Shown here: piece after piece, positions 19,186 through 27,076 of the stretch | Position numbering within the stretch: the stretch's first letter is position 1 | Layout: each line of letters opens with the position of its first letter | The notes under the pieces: model-generated | The model's input: only the letters and a program-made list of their open reading frames with translations | Told to the model about the DNA's origin: nothing | Database searches by the model: none | Source of the DNA: Bryobacter sp. | GTDB taxonomy: Bacteria > Acidobacteriota > Terriglobia > Bryobacterales > Bryobacteraceae | Length of the DNA: 64,000 bases | Direction of reading: 5' to 3' | Assembly (NCBI GenBank): GCA_022843625.1 | Contig: JALHNH010000007.1 | Span: 62,001 to 126,000, forward strand | Translations under genes and position numbers: made by a program

Positions 19186-20172
19186 ATGCGCCTGGGGAGC
19201 CTAGTGAACCCAAGCAGGAAACCGCAGAATGGCCTCGCGAGTGTCGATTCGATCCTCCAGGATTCGTTCGGGGATTTCATCGTCTCGAAACAGAAGGTTC
19301 GCCAAACCGAGGGCATCTTCTTCGTCCGGCAGAAACGCGAAACACAATCTCAAACTCTCGCCTACACGGCACGACCGTTCATTTTGTGCGGACTGCCAGT
19401 TCGCCGCCCGCCCAAAGACCAACTCCTTTTCGAGCGAAGAAACGGTCACTTCAAACTCCAAGTCACCGGGCACCCGGAGTTTGGCCTGCCCTTCGGCCAG
19501 GACCGCTTGGTCCTAATCTTCCTTGCCACGATGGCGGTTCGACAACGAAGCCAAGTAGTGCAGTTTCGGGCTGCGGCGGAGATGCTCGATTTCTTCGGAA
19601 TGTCGAAGGGAGGCAAGGAGTATCGACGAATCGTGGCGGCATTCGAACGCATCTTCGGTGCGACCATATTCTTCTCAACGCAAACCCATGATTCGGCAGC
19701 CACGATGACCCACCGCAGCCGCTTCAATTTCCTACGCGAGGCGGAGATCTGGTACGGTCGACCTGCAGAGAAGGCCCACAGAACGAACACGATTATGCTG
19801 AGCGACGAGTTCTACGCCGAGGTAGCTTGCCACCCTATCCCATCCGATCTCGAAGCCATCAAGGTGCTTGCGGCAGCGCCGGCACTGTTGGATCTATTCC
19901 TATGGCTTAGCTACCGCTGCTTTGTTTCAAAAGGCCTCGAGTCGATTCCACTCTTCGGGCCATGTGGTCTGACACAGCAACTAGGTTGCGTGGAGTATTC
20001 CCGGCCGAGCCGATTTCGCGCCATGCTGGAACAGTGGCTTCGAACCATTCGCGGACTTTGGCCAGAATGCCCCGCAATAATCAGTTGTGATGGCCAAATG
20101 CTCCAACTCTATCCCAAAAATTCGGTGAACTTCCGCCCTGAGCATGTCAAGTTTGTATGCAATAAAACTTGA
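19186..20172 (+). CDS. RepA-like plasmid replication initiator
   Basis: The 328-residue protein has a central block LPFGQDRLVLIFLATMAVRQ followed by EMLDFFG and YRRIVAAFERIFGATIFF. This matches plasmid-encoded RepA-type replication proteins (RepA_C family), built from winged-helix DNA-binding units. Such proteins bind origin repeats and start plasmid replication. The ATG at 19186 has no strong ribosome site, so the true start is uncertain. The 3' end overlaps the abiE operator region. A replication gene in a chromosomal island suggests an integrated plasmid. Confidence 0.7.
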   Translation: MRLGSLVNPSRKPQNGLASVDSILQDSFGDFIVSKQKVRQTEGIFFVRQKRETQSQTLAYTARPFILCGLPVRRPPKDQLLFERRNGHFKLQVTGHPEFGLPFGQDRLVLIFLATMAVRQRSQVVQFRAAAEMLDFFGMSKGGKEYRRIVAAFERIFGATIFFSTQTHDSAATMTHRSRFNFLREAEIWYGRPAEKAHRTNTIMLSDEFYAEVACHPIPSDLEAIKVLAAAPALLDLFLWLSYRCFVSKGLESIPLFGPCGLTQQLGCVEYSRPSRFRAMLEQWLRTIRGLWPECPAIISCDGQMLQLYPKNSVNFRPEHVKFVCNKT

Positions 20173-20174
20173 CA
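20145..20174. promoter_or_regulatory. Palindromic operator in front of abiEi
   Basis: Two perfect 10-bp inverted arms, TGTCAAGTTT (20145-20154) and AAACTTGACA (20165-20174), are separated by 10 nt. They sit at the repA 3' end, just before the antitoxin start. The right arm contains a perfect -35 hexamer TTGACA. AbiEi antitoxins are known to repress their own promoters by binding inverted repeats, so this is the likely operator. The pairing is seen in the sequence; AbiEi binding here is inference. Confidence 0.65.
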
Positions 20175-20197
20175 CTATGAAGCCCCCGGCCGATACT
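20169..20197 (+). promoter_or_regulatory. Sigma-70-like promoter of abiE
   Basis: TTGACA (20169-20174) is followed after exactly 17 nt by GATACT (20192-20197), four of six matches to TATAAT. Transcription would begin near 20204, which is itself an in-frame ATG of abiEi, so the message may be leaderless. Binding to the overlapping palindrome would hide the -35 box. Confidence 0.5.
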
Positions 20198-20962
20198 CTG
20201 GATATGGCCAGCGCCCTCAAATCTGCCCAACCCAAGGGTATCGCGGCTTCGGTTCGCCGACGCATCGAGCGTGGCGGCGAGCAATTGTGGCGACTCGAAG
20301 ACTTTCGCGATCTGCCATTCGATGCCGTCGCGCAAAGTCTGTCTCGCTTGACACGGGAAGGATTGATAGAACGACTTAGTAAAGGCGTCTACTTTCGCCA
20401 CCGGGAGACGGCTTTCGGCAAGAGCAGACCCAATCCCGCTGTCATACAGAGACTTGCGAAGAAGACCAGATCGGTCTTTCCGGCAGGTACAGCGGCTGCA
20501 AACCTCCTCGGTTTCAGCACCCAGTCTGCCCGTCGCGGCGAAGTTTCAACCAGTGGGCTGAGCCTGCCTCGTAAACTGGTCGGCCCGGATACCGTAATTC
20601 ACACGCGCAGGCCGGAAGCCTGGGCGAAACTCTCCGATCAGGATGCTGCACTTCTCGACTTTCTAAGGCAGGGCGGCAAGCTGAGTGAACTATCGCCAGG
20701 GCAAACCGTTCAGAGAGTGATAACGTTGATTTCCGAAGAGGGACGCTTCGAGCGGTTAGTCGGTGTTGCAGCCACAGAGCCTCCGCGCGTCAGAGCAATG
20801 CTCGGAGCCATCGGAACTCATCTTGGCAAGAAGGCCGCTGCGCTCAAACGTCTGCGTGCGTCCCTGAATCCCTTCTCGAAATTTGATTTCGGTATGCTAG
20901 CCGGTCTGCCGCATGCAAAAGAATGGCAAGCAAAGGAGCAGCGATTCAATGAAGCTCTTTGA
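20177..20962 (+). CDS. abiEi: AbiEi-type antitoxin / transcriptional repressor (DUF6088-like)
   Basis: The product has about 261 residues. The N-terminal winged helix is RRIERGGEQLWRLEDFRDLPFDAVAQSLSRLTREGLIERLSKGVYF, the usual AbiEi/DUF6088 DNA-binding start. A C-terminal domain with GTAAANLLGFSTQ follows. In AbiE systems this protein represses the operon and counters the AbiEii toxin without direct contact (type IV). I give the ATG at 20177. The ATG at 20204 matches the predicted transcription start and may be the real one. The 3' end overlaps the toxin gene by 14 bp, a tight coupling typical of the pair. Confidence 0.8.
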   Translation: MKPPADTLDMASALKSAQPKGIAASVRRRIERGGEQLWRLEDFRDLPFDAVAQSLSRLTREGLIERLSKGVYFRHRETAFGKSRPNPAVIQRLAKKTRSVFPAGTAAANLLGFSTQSARRGEVSTSGLSLPRKLVGPDTVIHTRRPEAWAKLSDQDAALLDFLRQGGKLSELSPGQTVQRVITLISEEGRFERLVGVAATEPPRVRAMLGAIGTHLGKKAAALKRLRASLNPFSKFDFGMLAGLPHAKEWQAKEQRFNEAL

Positions 20963-21980
20963 ACATCCTGACTTTGAGCAAGCCATCCTCCAGGCGGCCG
21001 AGTTCTTTCGCGAGCAGGGACTCAGGCCGGCCATCATTGAGAAAGACTATTACGTCACCGAAGCGTTGCGCGCGCTCACCATCTCAACCAGCACCACCGG
21101 CACTCGCGCCCTCGGTGCGGGTGCGGAGAACAGCGTCGAAATCACCGCCACTACGGCCAACAACAAGATCATCTTCAAGGGAGGTACAAGCCTTTCCAAA
21201 GGTTGGAACCTCATCCACCGTTTTTCGGAAGACATCGACATCTTCCTCGATCCGCTCGCCTTCGATCCGCCACTTGGCAAGCGGGGTATCGACCGTGAGC
21301 TCAAGAACCTCCGCGACGCCGTGGCCGGGCATCCTGCGATGACCTTCGTCGCTGGCGAAAGCGCAACCATCGGAGGCTTCGGGCGCAATGACCGCTTCGC
21401 CTATACGCAGAAATTTGGCGGACCGGGCGAAGTCGCAGACCGTGTCCTGCTGGAAGCCGGCGCGGCAAGCGGGCGTGAGCCAACGGAGACGGTGGAGATC
21501 AGCTCCTACGTGGGGCAGTTCTTGGCGAAGCGAGGGATCACCCTGCGTACAGAAGATGAAGCTCCCTTCCTCATGCGACTGCTTCATTTCCGCCGGACAT
21601 TCGTCGAGAAGCTATTTGCAATCCATGGCAAAGTGGAATTGCTCAAGCGCGATGGGCAGCCTCTTGGCACATACGCCAGGCACTACTATGACCTCTTCCA
21701 ACTCGCCGCACAGCCCGAAGTCAACCAGATGCTGCGCTCAGACGAATACGCAGCAATCAAGCAAGACTACGACCGCATCAGCCGCGAACATTTTGAAAAA
21801 AGCTACTTCTTTCCCGCAGGTATGAGCTTTGCGGCAAGCGATGCGCTATTCCCCTCTGTTGAACTTGCGGCCGTTCTTGGTGCGGGGTACGAAGCCCAAT
21901 GCCGAATGCTTTGCTACGGTCCTTATCCCAGTTGGGCGCAGATACGGGAACGGTTCGAAGACATCAAAACACTCCTGTAG
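20949..21980 (+). CDS. abiEii: AbiEii-type nucleotidyltransferase toxin
   Basis: The 343-residue product starts MKLFEHPDF after a GGAG ribosome site inside abiEi. It shows EKDYYVTEAL (31-40), then the nucleotidyltransferase signature KGGTSLSKGW...RFSEDIDIFLD with GGTS at 78-81 and metal-binding Asp95/Asp97, and a C-terminal HYYDLFQL block. The AbiEii/AbiGii family adds nucleotides to targets (tRNA in studied relatives) and stops growth, often giving phage defence. All expected active-site residues are present, so the toxin looks intact. Phage defence by this copy is inferred from family and from its place in a mobile island. Confidence 0.9.
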   Translation: MKLFEHPDFEQAILQAAEFFREQGLRPAIIEKDYYVTEALRALTISTSTTGTRALGAGAENSVEITATTANNKIIFKGGTSLSKGWNLIHRFSEDIDIFLDPLAFDPPLGKRGIDRELKNLRDAVAGHPAMTFVAGESATIGGFGRNDRFAYTQKFGGPGEVADRVLLEAGAASGREPTETVEISSYVGQFLAKRGITLRTEDEAPFLMRLLHFRRTFVEKLFAIHGKVELLKRDGQPLGTYARHYYDLFQLAAQPEVNQMLRSDEYAAIKQDYDRISREHFEKSYFFPAGMSFAASDALFPSVELAAVLGAGYEAQCRMLCYGPYPSWAQIRERFEDIKTLL

Positions 21981-22365
21981 TCATTTGGCCAATCCCGCCG
22001 ATCTTTGAGCAGCTCGGCGCAGATCATGGATCGCGCCGTATGCAGTAATCGCCAGTTAACCCTCTCAAGCAACAAAGTGACCAGAATTCAGCGAGGTGCT
22101 CGTTGGCATATTGGCATTCCAGCCCACCGGAAAAAACGGATGCCGTCCAGCCTGCCAACGAGACTGAATGCGCGATTAAAAGGGCTTCAAGCCCAGCAAG
22201 TAGCTGAAAATAAGAGAGTTGCGCGCGTTACTCCGATTACTCCACTTGCAGTTTTTGCACCACCCGTAACCACCCAGGAATCAATCCTTTACAGGCCCGA
22301 CGTTCAGCCTGAATCAGGCAAGCCCCCAAATTGACGTCTCAAACTCGCTGTAAGCTATTGATTCT
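21981..22365. other. Non-coding right part of the AbiE island
   Basis: This 385-bp stretch between the toxin gene and the right tRNA-fragment repeat contains the right copy of the 18-bp inverted sequence (22227-22244). It also has a short tandem-like TTGGCATATTGGCATT run near 22102. Reading frames here have no recognisable product. Confidence 0.5.
22227..22244 (-). repeat. 18-bp inverted repeat, right copy
   Basis: This is the exact reverse complement of 19127-19144, located 122 bp inside the right tRNA-fragment repeat. With the left copy it makes the island internally symmetrical. Confidence 0.6.
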
Positions 22366-22413
22366 AAATGGAGCGGGAGACCGGGTTCGAACCGGCGACG
22401 TTCAGCTTGGGAA
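22366..22413 (-). repeat. 48-bp direct repeat, copy 2: 3' half of a tRNA-Gly(CCC)
   Basis: All 48 bases match 18977-19024 in the same orientation, again from the anticodon loop to the encoded CCA. The neighbouring bases on both sides differ from copy 1, so the identity is sharply bounded. The 5' tRNA half is missing here too. Confidence 0.85.
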
Positions 22414-22602
22414 TCTGAGCCAGGATTTGTTTTCAGTTAGATAACCGCGCAAGGCGTTGATTCGGGAGATCAAAAACGCCAACAAAACGCAGAGGTCTTG
22501 CCACGCGATTCCAAACAGAGGGTTTTCGGAGGGTTTCTTCAGGCTCACATGTTGCGCAGCAGCCCTCATGGGCGTTCGAGGCTCTTCACAAGCCAAGAAG
22601 CG

Positions 22603-22905
22603 TCAAAGTTCCGCTGCCACCCAAGCCGACTGATGCGCCAGCCCGCGCACTACGCTCTTGTCCAGACCGCGAGCAGCGCGGTAGTCGATATCCTCGACAC
22701 AAGCCCCCTTGAGCTTGGCCGCATGCAGGCGGCGTGTCAGCGCCTGATTCTGGCGCTAGTTCCATTGGTGATCGATCATGAGCCCGAGCCGTTCCAGGAA
22801 CGTCAACTCGCGCGCGGCCGGATCGTTCTGTTGGGCTTGGAGGGCCTCGACCATGCCGAGCAGCCGCATCGCGGTCAGCTTCTCCAATAAAGGTTGTTGC
22901 AACAT
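22603..22905 (-). pseudogene. IS21-family istB (helper ATPase) remnant with in-frame stop
   Basis: The minus strand encodes MLQQPLLEKLTAMRLLGMVE and onward to DHQWN, a TAG at 22756-22758, then in the same frame NQALTRRLHAAKLKGACVED and IDYRAARGLDKSVVRGLA before a TGA at 22603-22605. This is the N-terminal third of an IstB transposition helper (normally about 250 residues); the P-loop part is missing. The frame upstream of the Met (to about 22990) reads HDNLRGAEYF, similar to IstA transposase C-termini, so the 3' end of istA may also survive. The element is dead: nonsense-mutated and truncated. Confidence 0.75.
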
Positions 22906-22994
22906 GAATGGTCTCCTGGGGTCTTGTTCGAAGTACTCGGCGCCACGTAGGTTGTCGTGTGGCCCCAAACGGCGCGGCGCTGCGCGTGGATAGC

Positions 22995-23014
22995 GGCGTA
23001 GTGAAGTCGCCATT
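22995..23014 (+). repeat. 20-bp imperfect repeat, copy 1 (possible IS21 end motif)
   Basis: GGCGTAGTGAAGTCGCCATT at this position matches 23167-23186 at 18 of 20 bases in direct orientation. IS21-family ends carry repeated transposase-binding motifs of about this size, and the copy lies next to the istAB remnant. Confidence 0.4.
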
Positions 23015-23166
23015 CTTAAGGCTGCCCCCTGCTTCGCAAAAAGGTATCTATGACAATGACCAGACGCACGATCTTGGAAAGCGGTGCCGCAGCCGTAGCG
23101 CTCGGCTGCGCAGCCTCGGTGGTGGCGCACGTCGGCAGCAATCCTCAATCACTTTGCACTTTATCT

Positions 23167-23186
23167 GGCGTAGAGATGTCGCCATT
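23167..23186 (+). repeat. 20-bp imperfect repeat, copy 2
   Basis: GGCGTAGAGATGTCGCCATT is the partner of 22995-23014 and lies 39 bp from the hypF stop codon. If it is an IS21 end, the insertion stopped just short of hypF. Confidence 0.4.
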
Positions 23187-23224
23187 TATTTGGACGCCAG
23201 CTTGTGCAAGACCTCGGGGGTTCC

Positions 23225-25519
23225 TTACCGTTGATGGAGTGCCGCAACCGCCTGTCCGAGAGCGATTCCTCCGTCGTTCGGCGGCACAAGATGATGAAGG
23301 AGCACCTGGAATCCATGTTCCTGCAATATGCGTTGAGCGAGATCAACCAACAGCGCATTTTGGAACACACCGCCCGTCAGCCCCACGGTGTTGATGCCGG
23401 TTTGCTCCCGCCCCAGGAGGCAACCGCCGACGATCATCTCTGCCACGCAGCGGTGAACCCCGGCGGCCAGGGATGTAATGGAGGCTCCTTGGTGTTGTAG
23501 TGTTGCCAGCGACTTCCAGACTGGCGTCGGGTCGCAGCCGAAACCGTCCGCTTGCGCACAGATCTCAAACGGATCAAGCGGAGCAGGATCCGAATCGGAC
23601 AACGCCTCCATCTCCAGCGCTGCCTGTGCTTCGTAGCAAGCTTCCTGCCGGATTGCCAGCATCGACGACGCCGCATCGAATAGCCGCCCCATGCTTGAAG
23701 TCAAAGGACAGTTTACACCTCGCGAGAGCTGGCGAGCTAGAATGCGACGTTCACTTTCGCTGCAGGCCGACACGGAAGGTAACCACTGACTCCACGGGAT
23801 GCCAGCGGTCCACAAGTGTGCGAGGGCGGCACGATAGGGTTTACGGATGGCGGCGTCGCCGCCGGGTAACGGAACATAGCGAAGTTGCCCAAGACGTTCG
23901 GACGACGCGTAGGTCGAGCGAAAAAACTCGCCTCCCCAGATTTTCCCATCTGAACCGTAGCCGGTTCCATCGAAGGCGACACACAGGATTTCCGCATTGT
24001 CGGCTAGCCCGTGCTCAGCCATCAGCGCGGAAGCGTGGGCGTGATGATGTTGCACCCTGATGAGGGGTAGTCCGCGGCTCGCTGCGAACTGTTGGGCCCA
24101 AAGCGTTGACAAATATCCGGGATGCAAGTCACAGGCGATGATCTCAGGCTGAACACGAAACACGCGCTGCATGAGTTCAAGCGATCGCTCGAACGCCTGG
24201 ACTGTTTCGATGTTCTCCATGTCCCCAATGTGCTGACTCAGATAGGCTCGCGATCCCTTTGTGAGGCAGAATGTGGCTTTGAGTTCGCCGCCGACTGCCA
24301 GAACGGACGGCCCCGCCTCGGGTAAGGCCACTGGGAGCGGCGCGTACCCGCGCGAGCGACGGATCGGCATCGTATATGGCCCAACTGGTCTGACGACTGA
24401 ATCGTCGCAGACCGTGTGAATGTCCCGATTATGAAGAAGTAGGCCATCGGCGATCGACGCCAACCGTTCTACAGCTTCGGCGTTGTGATGCACTATAGGC
24501 TCTTCAGAGCGATTGCCGGAGGTCATCACCAGGGGTTTATACTCGGGCATGTCACTTAGCAGAAGGTGATGTAGCGGCGAATAAGGAAGTAACAGACCCA
24601 GCGTTGTTTGTCCAGGTGCGACCGATGCCGCGAGGGCACGGTGGCATTCCGCGCACTGCAGCAGCGCGATCGGCCGTTCGGGAGAGGAAAGAAGCGCCGA
24701 ATCTGACGGGCCCACTCGGGCATAGCGGCTCGCTGTTTCCACGTTCCTAACCATCACTGCAAACGGCTTATCGCCACGCCTCTTGCGGCGTCTTAGCTCG
24801 GCCACGGCGTTTTCATTGGTAGCATCACAGGAGAGATGAAAGCCCCCGATGCCCTTGATGGCAACAATACCGCCGTCAGCAAGCATCTTCACCGCGGCCG
24901 CAAGAGCTGCTTCGCCTTTGCTTGTGGTCAGATTGCCGTTTTGATGAAACTCCAGTTGCGGGCCACAATTTGGACAAGCCGTTGGCTGGGCATGGAAGCG
25001 CCGGTCGAGAGGCTCGCGGTACTCGCGCTCGCAGGCTGCGCACATTTTGAACGCGGCCATAGTGGTCGCTGCGCGATCGTAGGGCAGATCCTCAATGATC
25101 GTGAAGCGCGGCCCGCAATTTGTGCAGTTCAGGAAGGGATAGCGATAGCGCCGGTCGGCCGGATCGAACAGTTCAGCGAGACACTCGGCACAGGTAGCGA
25201 TATCGGAGGGGACCGGCGTGCTCCCGCCAGCCAGGTTGCGGCTCTCGAGAATGCGAAAGCCGCCATTCCCCGTGGGTTCAATGTCGTGAATTTCGAGCGC
25301 GTCGATTCTCGCAAGCGGCGGCGGCGAATCACGTAGATCACGGATGAACTTAGATACCGCGCTCGATGGGCCCTCCGCTTCGATCACTACGCCCTGGCTA
25401 TCGTTCGCTACACTCCCCGCCAAGCCGTGGCGCATCGCGAGAGCGTAGACACAAGGCCGGAACCCCACTCCCTGGACTACTCCCATTACTCGAATCCGCT
25501 GACGGAGGGCAGCACCCAT
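23225..25519 (-). CDS. hypF: Hydrogenase maturation carbamoyltransferase HypF
   Basis: The 764-residue product has all four HypF domains in order: acylphosphatase (GVVQGVGFRPCVYAL), two zinc fingers (CAEC...CTNC and CAAC...CPNC, about 110-190), a YrdC/Sua5-like domain (GGIVAIKGIGGFHLSCDA) and a Kae1-like domain with HHHAH. It makes thiocarbamate on the HypE C-terminal Cys from carbamoyl phosphate and ATP, the source of the active-site CN ligands. It is transcribed away from the hydrogenase operon, with a 105-bp divergent region between. Full length despite IS debris beside its 3' end. Confidence 0.95.
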   Translation of the reverse strand: MGAALRQRIRVMGVVQGVGFRPCVYALAMRHGLAGSVANDSQGVVIEAEGPSSAVSKFIRDLRDSPPPLARIDALEIHDIEPTGNGGFRILESRNLAGGSTPVPSDIATCAECLAELFDPADRRYRYPFLNCTNCGPRFTIIEDLPYDRAATTMAAFKMCAACEREYREPLDRRFHAQPTACPNCGPQLEFHQNGNLTTSKGEAALAAAVKMLADGGIVAIKGIGGFHLSCDATNENAVAELRRRKRRGDKPFAVMVRNVETASRYARVGPSDSALLSSPERPIALLQCAECHRALAASVAPGQTTLGLLLPYSPLHHLLLSDMPEYKPLVMTSGNRSEEPIVHHNAEAVERLASIADGLLLHNRDIHTVCDDSVVRPVGPYTMPIRRSRGYAPLPVALPEAGPSVLAVGGELKATFCLTKGSRAYLSQHIGDMENIETVQAFERSLELMQRVFRVQPEIIACDLHPGYLSTLWAQQFAASRGLPLIRVQHHHAHASALMAEHGLADNAEILCVAFDGTGYGSDGKIWGGEFFRSTYASSERLGQLRYVPLPGGDAAIRKPYRAALAHLWTAGIPWSQWLPSVSACSESERRILARQLSRGVNCPLTSSMGRLFDAASSMLAIRQEACYEAQAALEMEALSDSDPAPLDPFEICAQADGFGCDPTPVWKSLATLQHQGASITSLAAGVHRCVAEMIVGGCLLGREQTGINTVGLTGGVFQNALLVDLAQRILQEHGFQVLLHHLVPPNDGGIALGQAVAALHQR

Positions 25520-25624
25520 GGTGTTGTCATTGTAGTTCCGGAGGTCGGGGCCTGAGGAATAGCAACTTCATGCCATAGATTTCACTTCGGTCGAGCCTCA
25601 TACTTTGGGGTTAGGAAGTTTGCC

Positions 25625-26728
25625 ATGTCTACCGCAACCCTAGCCGCACCCACCCCACAAGAGCAACTGCAGGCCCGGCTCGCGGACCCGCGAACGGTGA
25701 ATGCCTTGAATCGACTTCTGGATCGATTGGACGTGATTGCGGGCAGCGTCGAGATGGTCGAAAGCTTCCTGCAGCGAGGCTCGGACATCGCCGACAATGT
25801 GGCAGAAAGCGTTGCAAGTCTTCGGACGCCGGGCGGCGACGACACTGCGCAACTCTTCGGAAAGCTGCCGACGCTGGCGAGAGCCGGGATGAAAGTCGCG
25901 AGCGTCGCAGAATCGGAAGCGTTCGACCGCCTCTTGCAATCGGGATTGCTCGACCGGCTGTCCGCTCCAGGGACGCTTGAGGCCCTCAACGCTCTGCTAG
26001 ACAAGCTTCCACTGGTAGCCTTCTCAATGGAAGCGCTGGAGGGCTTTTGCAAGCGCGGCGACGAGGTTGCGAATTCCATCGCGGACTCAGTTGCTGATAT
26101 CCGGAGCTTGAAGTCGCCAGAAGTGGCGAACGTCGTCGAGCGACTACCTCAAATCGCCTCCGCAACCGTGCAACTGGCGGACCTATCGGGCACACCTGAA
26201 TTCGCTGGTCTGGTGGCGCTTAGCAAGGACCTCGGCAAGCCCGAAGTCCTCAGCAAAATTCGCTTCTTACTCGACAAGCTGGATTTGGCCGTATTCGCCG
26301 TGAGCGCGGTCGAAGGCTTCGTGCGCCGCGGAGATGAAGTTGCTGATTCAATGGCCGAGGGGCTCGGGGACCTTAAAAAGATCGCCTCGTCTATTAACAC
26401 GGAAGAGCTGAGTCGCATTGCCACCGAACTTCCAACTCTAACGAAGGCTGGGCATGAGTTGATCGCCAGCGGACTACTGGAAAAAATGCACGACCTGACC
26501 GAGACAGGCATGGTACTGGCCGACGCAGGATTGTTTGACGCAAAGACGGTTAAACCATTGGCTGAGGTGGGCCGCCTTGCAACTGAAGCCTACACGGCCG
26601 CGAAGTCAACACCGGCAAGGCAATACGGACTGCTGGATCTGCTTCGGTTGTTCAAGGATCCGCAAGCATCAAAGGCGATTCACCTGCTGGTCGAAATGGC
26701 GCGTCAATTCGGCAAGCGGTTGCCCTAG
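25625..26728 (+). CDS. DUF1641-like protein with three internal repeats
   Basis: The 367-residue, mainly helical product has no signal or membrane segment. A unit of about 45 residues recurs three times, at about 29-70, 121-162 and 210-250: (L/I)xxLLD(R/K)L...VExFxxRGxxxAxxxAxxxxxL. The end GLLDLLRLFKDPQASKAIHL is typical of DUF1641, a family found beside formate and sulfide dehydrogenases. It is the first gene of the operon and abuts hypA (stop and ATG adjacent). An accessory or docking role for a redox enzyme is plausible. The biochemical function is unknown. Confidence 0.65.
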   Translation: MSTATLAAPTPQEQLQARLADPRTVNALNRLLDRLDVIAGSVEMVESFLQRGSDIADNVAESVASLRTPGGDDTAQLFGKLPTLARAGMKVASVAESEAFDRLLQSGLLDRLSAPGTLEALNALLDKLPLVAFSMEALEGFCKRGDEVANSIADSVADIRSLKSPEVANVVERLPQIASATVQLADLSGTPEFAGLVALSKDLGKPEVLSKIRFLLDKLDLAVFAVSAVEGFVRRGDEVADSMAEGLGDLKKIASSINTEELSRIATELPTLTKAGHELIASGLLEKMHDLTETGMVLADAGLFDAKTVKPLAEVGRLATEAYTAAKSTPARQYGLLDLLRLFKDPQASKAIHLLVEMARQFGKRLP

Positions 26729-27076
26729 ATGCACGAATTGTCTATCGTTAACTCCGTCGTCAGTTCCGTGACGGAGTGGTTGGCGCAGCGGCCGGAGCGT
26801 AAGGTGAGCGTCGTGACCCTGAGAGTGGGGGCTTTGAGTGGCGTGGTCGAAGGTGCGCTGCAATTCTGCTACGGAATTGCAACGGACGGAACGCCGCTGT
26901 CTGGCTCCGTCCTGCGGGTTCATTCGCAGCCAGTAGTGATCTACTGTGGCGGCTGCGCCGAGCAAGCTGAGCTACCGGGAGTACAGAGCTTTCGCTGTCC
27001 TCGCTGTGGTACTCCAAGCAGCGACGTTCGTAACGGGCGCGAGTTGGAGATAGAATCAGTGGAGGTTGAAGAATGA
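26729..27076 (+). CDS. hypA: Hydrogenase nickel-insertion protein HypA
   Basis: The 115-residue product starts MHELSIV, whose Met-His-Glu N-terminus binds nickel. A zinc site of two CxxC pairs follows, CGGC near 74 and CPRC near 91. With HypB it delivers Ni to the large subunit. The stop overlaps the hypB ATG by 4 bp. Length normal. Confidence 0.95.
   Translation: MHELSIVNSVVSSVTEWLAQRPERKVSVVTLRVGALSGVVEGALQFCYGIATDGTPLSGSVLRVHSQPVVIYCGGCAEQAELPGVQSFRCPRCGTPSSDVRNGRELEIESVEVEE

Larger units (their letters stand above)
18977..22413. mobile_element. Putative integrated plasmid-like island carrying RepA and AbiE
   Basis: Identical 48-bp direct repeats of a tRNA-Gly 3' half form both ends, start points 3389 bp apart. 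Inside are a RepA-like replication gene and an AbiEi/AbiEii toxin-antitoxin pair, plus an 18-bp sequence in inverted orientation near each end. Together this looks like a small plasmid or satellite integrated at a tRNA attachment site. No integrase, relaxase or transposase lies inside, and neither end keeps the full tRNA gene, so integration was either in trans or the element has decayed. The limits are inferred from the repeats. Confidence 0.65.
22906..23224. other. IS debris between istB remnant and hypF
   Basis: This 319-bp stretch has possible istA 3' debris on the minus strand (to about 22990) and the two 20-bp repeats. An open plus-strand frame from 23050 starts with a Tat-like MTMTRRTIL and a hydrophobic segment, but then runs antisense into hypF. 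No intact gene. Confidence 0.4.

Noticed and set aside
22402-22596. Minus-strand 64-codon frame next to the right tRNA-fragment repeat, considered as an integrase remnant
   Set aside because: No tyrosine-recombinase motif (R..H-x-x-R, Y) can be seen.
23050-23394. Plus-strand frame beginning with a Tat-like MTMTRRTIL and a hydrophobic stretch
   Set aside because: After about 30 residues it runs into IS-like repeat sequence and then antisense to hypF with no recognisable mature protein. At most it is a 5' gene stub.
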